Source: an uncultured Faecalibacterium sp.
GTDB lineage: Bacteria > Bacillota > Clostridia > Oscillospirales > Ruminococcaceae
Direction: 5' to 3'
Length of the DNA: 7,573 bases
NCBI GenBank assembly: GCA_945982465.1
Contig: CAMFSB010000074.1
Span: 1 to 7,573, forward strand
In this document: positions 5,935 to 7,573 of the stretch, piece after piece
Position numbering within the stretch: position 1 is the stretch's first letter
Layout of the letters: each line of letters begins with the position of its first letter
Position numbers and translations under genes: made by a program
Notes under the pieces: model-generated
The model's input: only the letters and a program-made list of their open reading frames with translations
Databases searched by the model: none
Told to the model about the DNA's origin: nothing

Positions 5935-5999
5935 CCGCACGCTGTGCGGGAGGGGCGGGCCGCGGTGTGTTTTTCTGCAAACGGCCGCACCGGGCGGCC
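5935..5999 (+). other. GC-rich hairpins between the ABC operon and the next gene
   Basis: CCGCAC/GTGCGG (5935-5940 with 5944-5949, three-base loop) is followed by a second stem. In that stem GGCCGCGGTG (5958-5967) pairs with CACCG and CGGCC (5988-5999) across a two-base bulge. A T5 run at 5970-5974 lies inside the second loop, not behind a stem, so neither is a clean intrinsic terminator. They may attenuate or protect the mRNA, or be incidental to the GC-rich base composition. Confidence 0.35.
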
Positions 6000-6031
6000 G
6001 CCGGCAGGACGATGAAAAAGGAGGATGCAGA

Positions 6032-7046
6032 ATGTCTGAGCAAACCCCGAAAACCACTCCTTCGGCCCCGCAGGCCGACCCTACCGGCGCACCGCCGGAA
6101 AAAGAAAAGGGAAAGGCCCGCGCCAAATCTTTCTGGCTTACACGTTTCCGCAGGCAGATGGAGGAGCATATGTTCCGCAAGCACAACGGCACCTTTGTGC
6201 TGTACTGGGTGCTGCGGCTGATCGTGCTGGCGATCCTGATCCGCGCATTTTTCCGCCGCGATTATGAATCCGCCACACTGTGCGGCCTGGTGCTGCTGCT
6301 GTTTCTGGTGCCCAGCTTTCTCGAGCGCAAGCTGCGCATCACATTCCCCTCCGCGATGGAAAAGATCATCCTTCTGTTCACTTTTGCCGCCGAGATCCTG
6401 GGCGAGATCCGCGAATACTACATCCGCTATGCCTGGTGGGACACTATGCTGCACACCATGAACGGCTTTTTGTGCGCGGCCATCGGCTTTGCGCTGGTGG
6501 ATATCCTCAACGAAAACCCCAACGCCAAGTTCCAGCTCAGCCCGTTTTACATGGCGGTTACGGCGTTCTGCTTTTCCATGACGGTGGGCGTGATCTGGGA
6601 GTTCTTTGAGTTCGGTATGGACCGGCTGCTGCTGTTTGATATGCAGAAAGACACGGTCGTGCACACCATCAGCTCGGTGATGCTGGACCCCAATGGCGGC
6701 AACACGCCGCTGGTGCTGGACGGCATTGTGGAGGTGACCGTCAACGGCCAGCCGCTGGGGGGGGGCGGCTATCGGGTGCACGGATTCTACGTCCGCAGGA
6801 ACGCCCACAAGGTCCCCGACCGCGCAGGACATCGGTTTGTACGACACCATGAAAGACCTGTTCGTCAACTTCATCGGCGCGGTGGTGTTCAGCATGATCG
6901 GGTTTTTCTTTGTCAACTCCCGGGGCAAAAACCGGTTTGCGCGGCAGTTTATCCCGGTGCGCTCCGACCTGGGCGAAGCGGCCGGCGCCGCCGCGCCGGC
7001 AAACACGCCGCCCTCCGCACAAAAAATTCCTGCCGGAAAGACTTGA
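6032..7046 (+). pseudogene. polytopic membrane protein, YjdF/DUF2238-like, frameshifted near a G9 run
   Basis: The start is ATG 6032, seven bases after AAAGGAGG (6017-6024). The first 47 residues are polar and Lys/Pro-rich. Membrane segments follow at about 55-72, 82-98, 111-123, 143-158 and 172-190. Motifs WWDTMLHTMNGF (135-146) and VIWEFFEFGMD (187-197) followed by DMQKDT (203-208) resemble the conserved WD-x-x-LH-x-x-x-G and WE-x-x-E patterns of DUF2238 (YjdF-type) proteins of unknown function. After VTVNGQPLGG the frame becomes Arg-rich and implausible. Sensible protein resumes one frame over as DIGLYDTMKDLFVNFIGAVVF, a last membrane helix, ending TGA 7044-7046. Removing one G from the run 6757-6765 joins the halves into about 337 residues. 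The uncorrected frame instead runs to 7081. Whether the extra base is real cannot be decided here. The family name is a moderate-confidence recognition. Confidence 0.65.
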
Positions 7047-7071
7047 CACAGCCGCCGATCCGAAGTGTAAT
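7043..7071 (+). promoter_or_regulatory. promoter of the transglutaminase-like gene
   Basis: A perfect TTGACA at 7043-7048 overlaps the TGA that ends the YjdF-like frame. Exactly 17 bases later comes TGTAAT (7066-7071), a five-of-six -10 box. Transcription would start near 7078, just ahead of the ribosome site at 7091-7097. There is no terminator between the genes, so read-through from upstream is also possible. Confidence 0.7.
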
Positions 7072-7106
7072 AGCAGGGTAAGCCTATTAAAAAGGAGCCG
7101 TATCGT

Positions 7107-7573
7107 ATGGATCTGAACGAAACCCTGCGCTGGCTGGACGCCGGCCTGCCGGAAGATATCGCCCGGCTGGCGCAAGCCGGCTTTTACGACGAAGCCATTG
7201 CCCGGATCGATGCCCGCCTTGCCGAGGACTGGGAGGCCTGCGGCAATCGCCCGGCGTACCAGGGCCTGCCCGAAACCGGGCTGACCCTGCCCGAAAACCC
7301 CGCAAAGCAGGCCCCGGCGGCCCAGGCCGCCGGCATGATCGCCTGGCGCGAGATCCTGCGCCGCCTGCCGGCGGAGTACCCGTATACCGAACAGCAGGCG
7401 GTGGAACTGGCCCGCGGGCAGATCCCGGACTTTACCGTGGCGGAGTTCCGCGCGCTTGTGGCGGAAAACCGCGTCGACTGGCGCTTTGTCAACGGCGAAA
7501 AACATTACGCTGAACGCTTTTGCGCCACGCTGCTTGATACCGACGCTGGCTTTGCCGCCCGGGCCGGCCAGCC
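7107..7573 (+). CDS. probable transglutaminase-like domain protein, N-terminal part (3' truncated by window)
   Basis: ATG 7107 follows AAAGGAG (7091-7097) by nine bases. The frame is open to the window end, giving 155 residues, so the gene continues beyond. The visible part is soluble and mainly helical, with no signal peptide. A leading repeat-like helical stretch ends in ARIDARLAEDW (about 31-41). Then come REILRRLPAEYPYTEQQAVEL and IPDFTVAEFRALVAENRVDWRFVNGEKHY (about 112-140). The pattern 'L-P-x-x-Y-P-Y-T', then 'F-T-x-x-E-x-x-x-L-x-x-x-x-x-x-D-W-x-x-x-x-G-E-K' is one I recall from the N-terminal region of transglutaminase-domain proteins of Clostridia. The Cys-His-Asp catalytic domain would lie downstream, outside the window, so the call is provisional. 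It has its own promoter and is probably an independent unit. Confidence 0.55.
   Translation, partial: MDLNETLRWLDAGLPEDIARLAQAGFYDEAIARIDARLAEDWEACGNRPAYQGLPETGLTLPENPAKQAPAAQAAGMIAWREILRRLPAEYPYTEQQAVELARGQIPDFTVAEFRALVAENRVDWRFVNGEKHYAERFCATLLDTDAGFAARAGQ

Noticed and set aside
3915..5990. 691-residue open frame on the minus strand opposite ABC subunit 2
   Set aside because: It has the same His/Gln/Ala-rich shadow composition and lies antisense to a complete, motif-bearing ABC transporter.
5958..5999. Intrinsic terminator after the ABC operon
   Set aside because: The stem is bulged and its T run lies in the loop, not after the stem; kept only as a hairpin.

Overview
The window is GC-rich (the coding parts look clearly above 60% G+C), with AGGAGG-type ribosome sites, compact operons and protein sequences typical of high-GC gut Clostridia (Oscillospiraceae/Ruminococcaceae, of the Faecalibacterium, Subdoligranulum or Gemmiger kind). 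That placement rests on recognising sequence style and gene families; no database search was possible.

Layout, all genes on the + strand. (1) 1-745: the 3' end of a polytopic membrane protein of the DUF4153/DUF4173 type, then a 99-residue membrane protein starting at GTG 304, closed by a strong intrinsic terminator. (2) 757-977: a free-standing tRNA-Ser(GGA) unit with a near-consensus promoter, encoded CCA and its own terminator. (3) 978-1250: a gene-free stretch visibly richer in A/T than its flanks, holding a second near-perfect hairpin with a T tract and a tandem 21-bp repeat. It is possibly the scar of an element at the tRNA. (4) 1251-5909: a MarR-type regulator behind a promoter with a triple TTAACA operator-like array, followed by two ABC half-transporters whose reading frames overlap at TAATG. 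Together they form a classic self-regulated heterodimeric drug-exporter operon. (5) 6032-7046: a polytopic membrane protein resembling the YjdF/DUF2238 group, with a frameshift near a run of nine G. (6) 7043-7573: a promoter overlapping the preceding stop codon and the N-terminal part of a probable transglutaminase-like protein that runs off the window.

The main oddity is in the first ABC subunit. It is intact through Walker A, Q-loop and signature motif, then meets an in-frame TAG exactly where Walker B should start. The next ~15 codons depart from the family pattern, after which the sequence is normal again to the true end. This is either a localized sequencing/assembly artefact or genuine inactivation of one half of the exporter. 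The partner subunit has every canonical ATPase motif. The second frame defect, at the G run in the YjdF-like gene, makes sequence quality a serious question for both. I see no CRISPR array, insertion sequence, phage gene or evident new multi-gene system.
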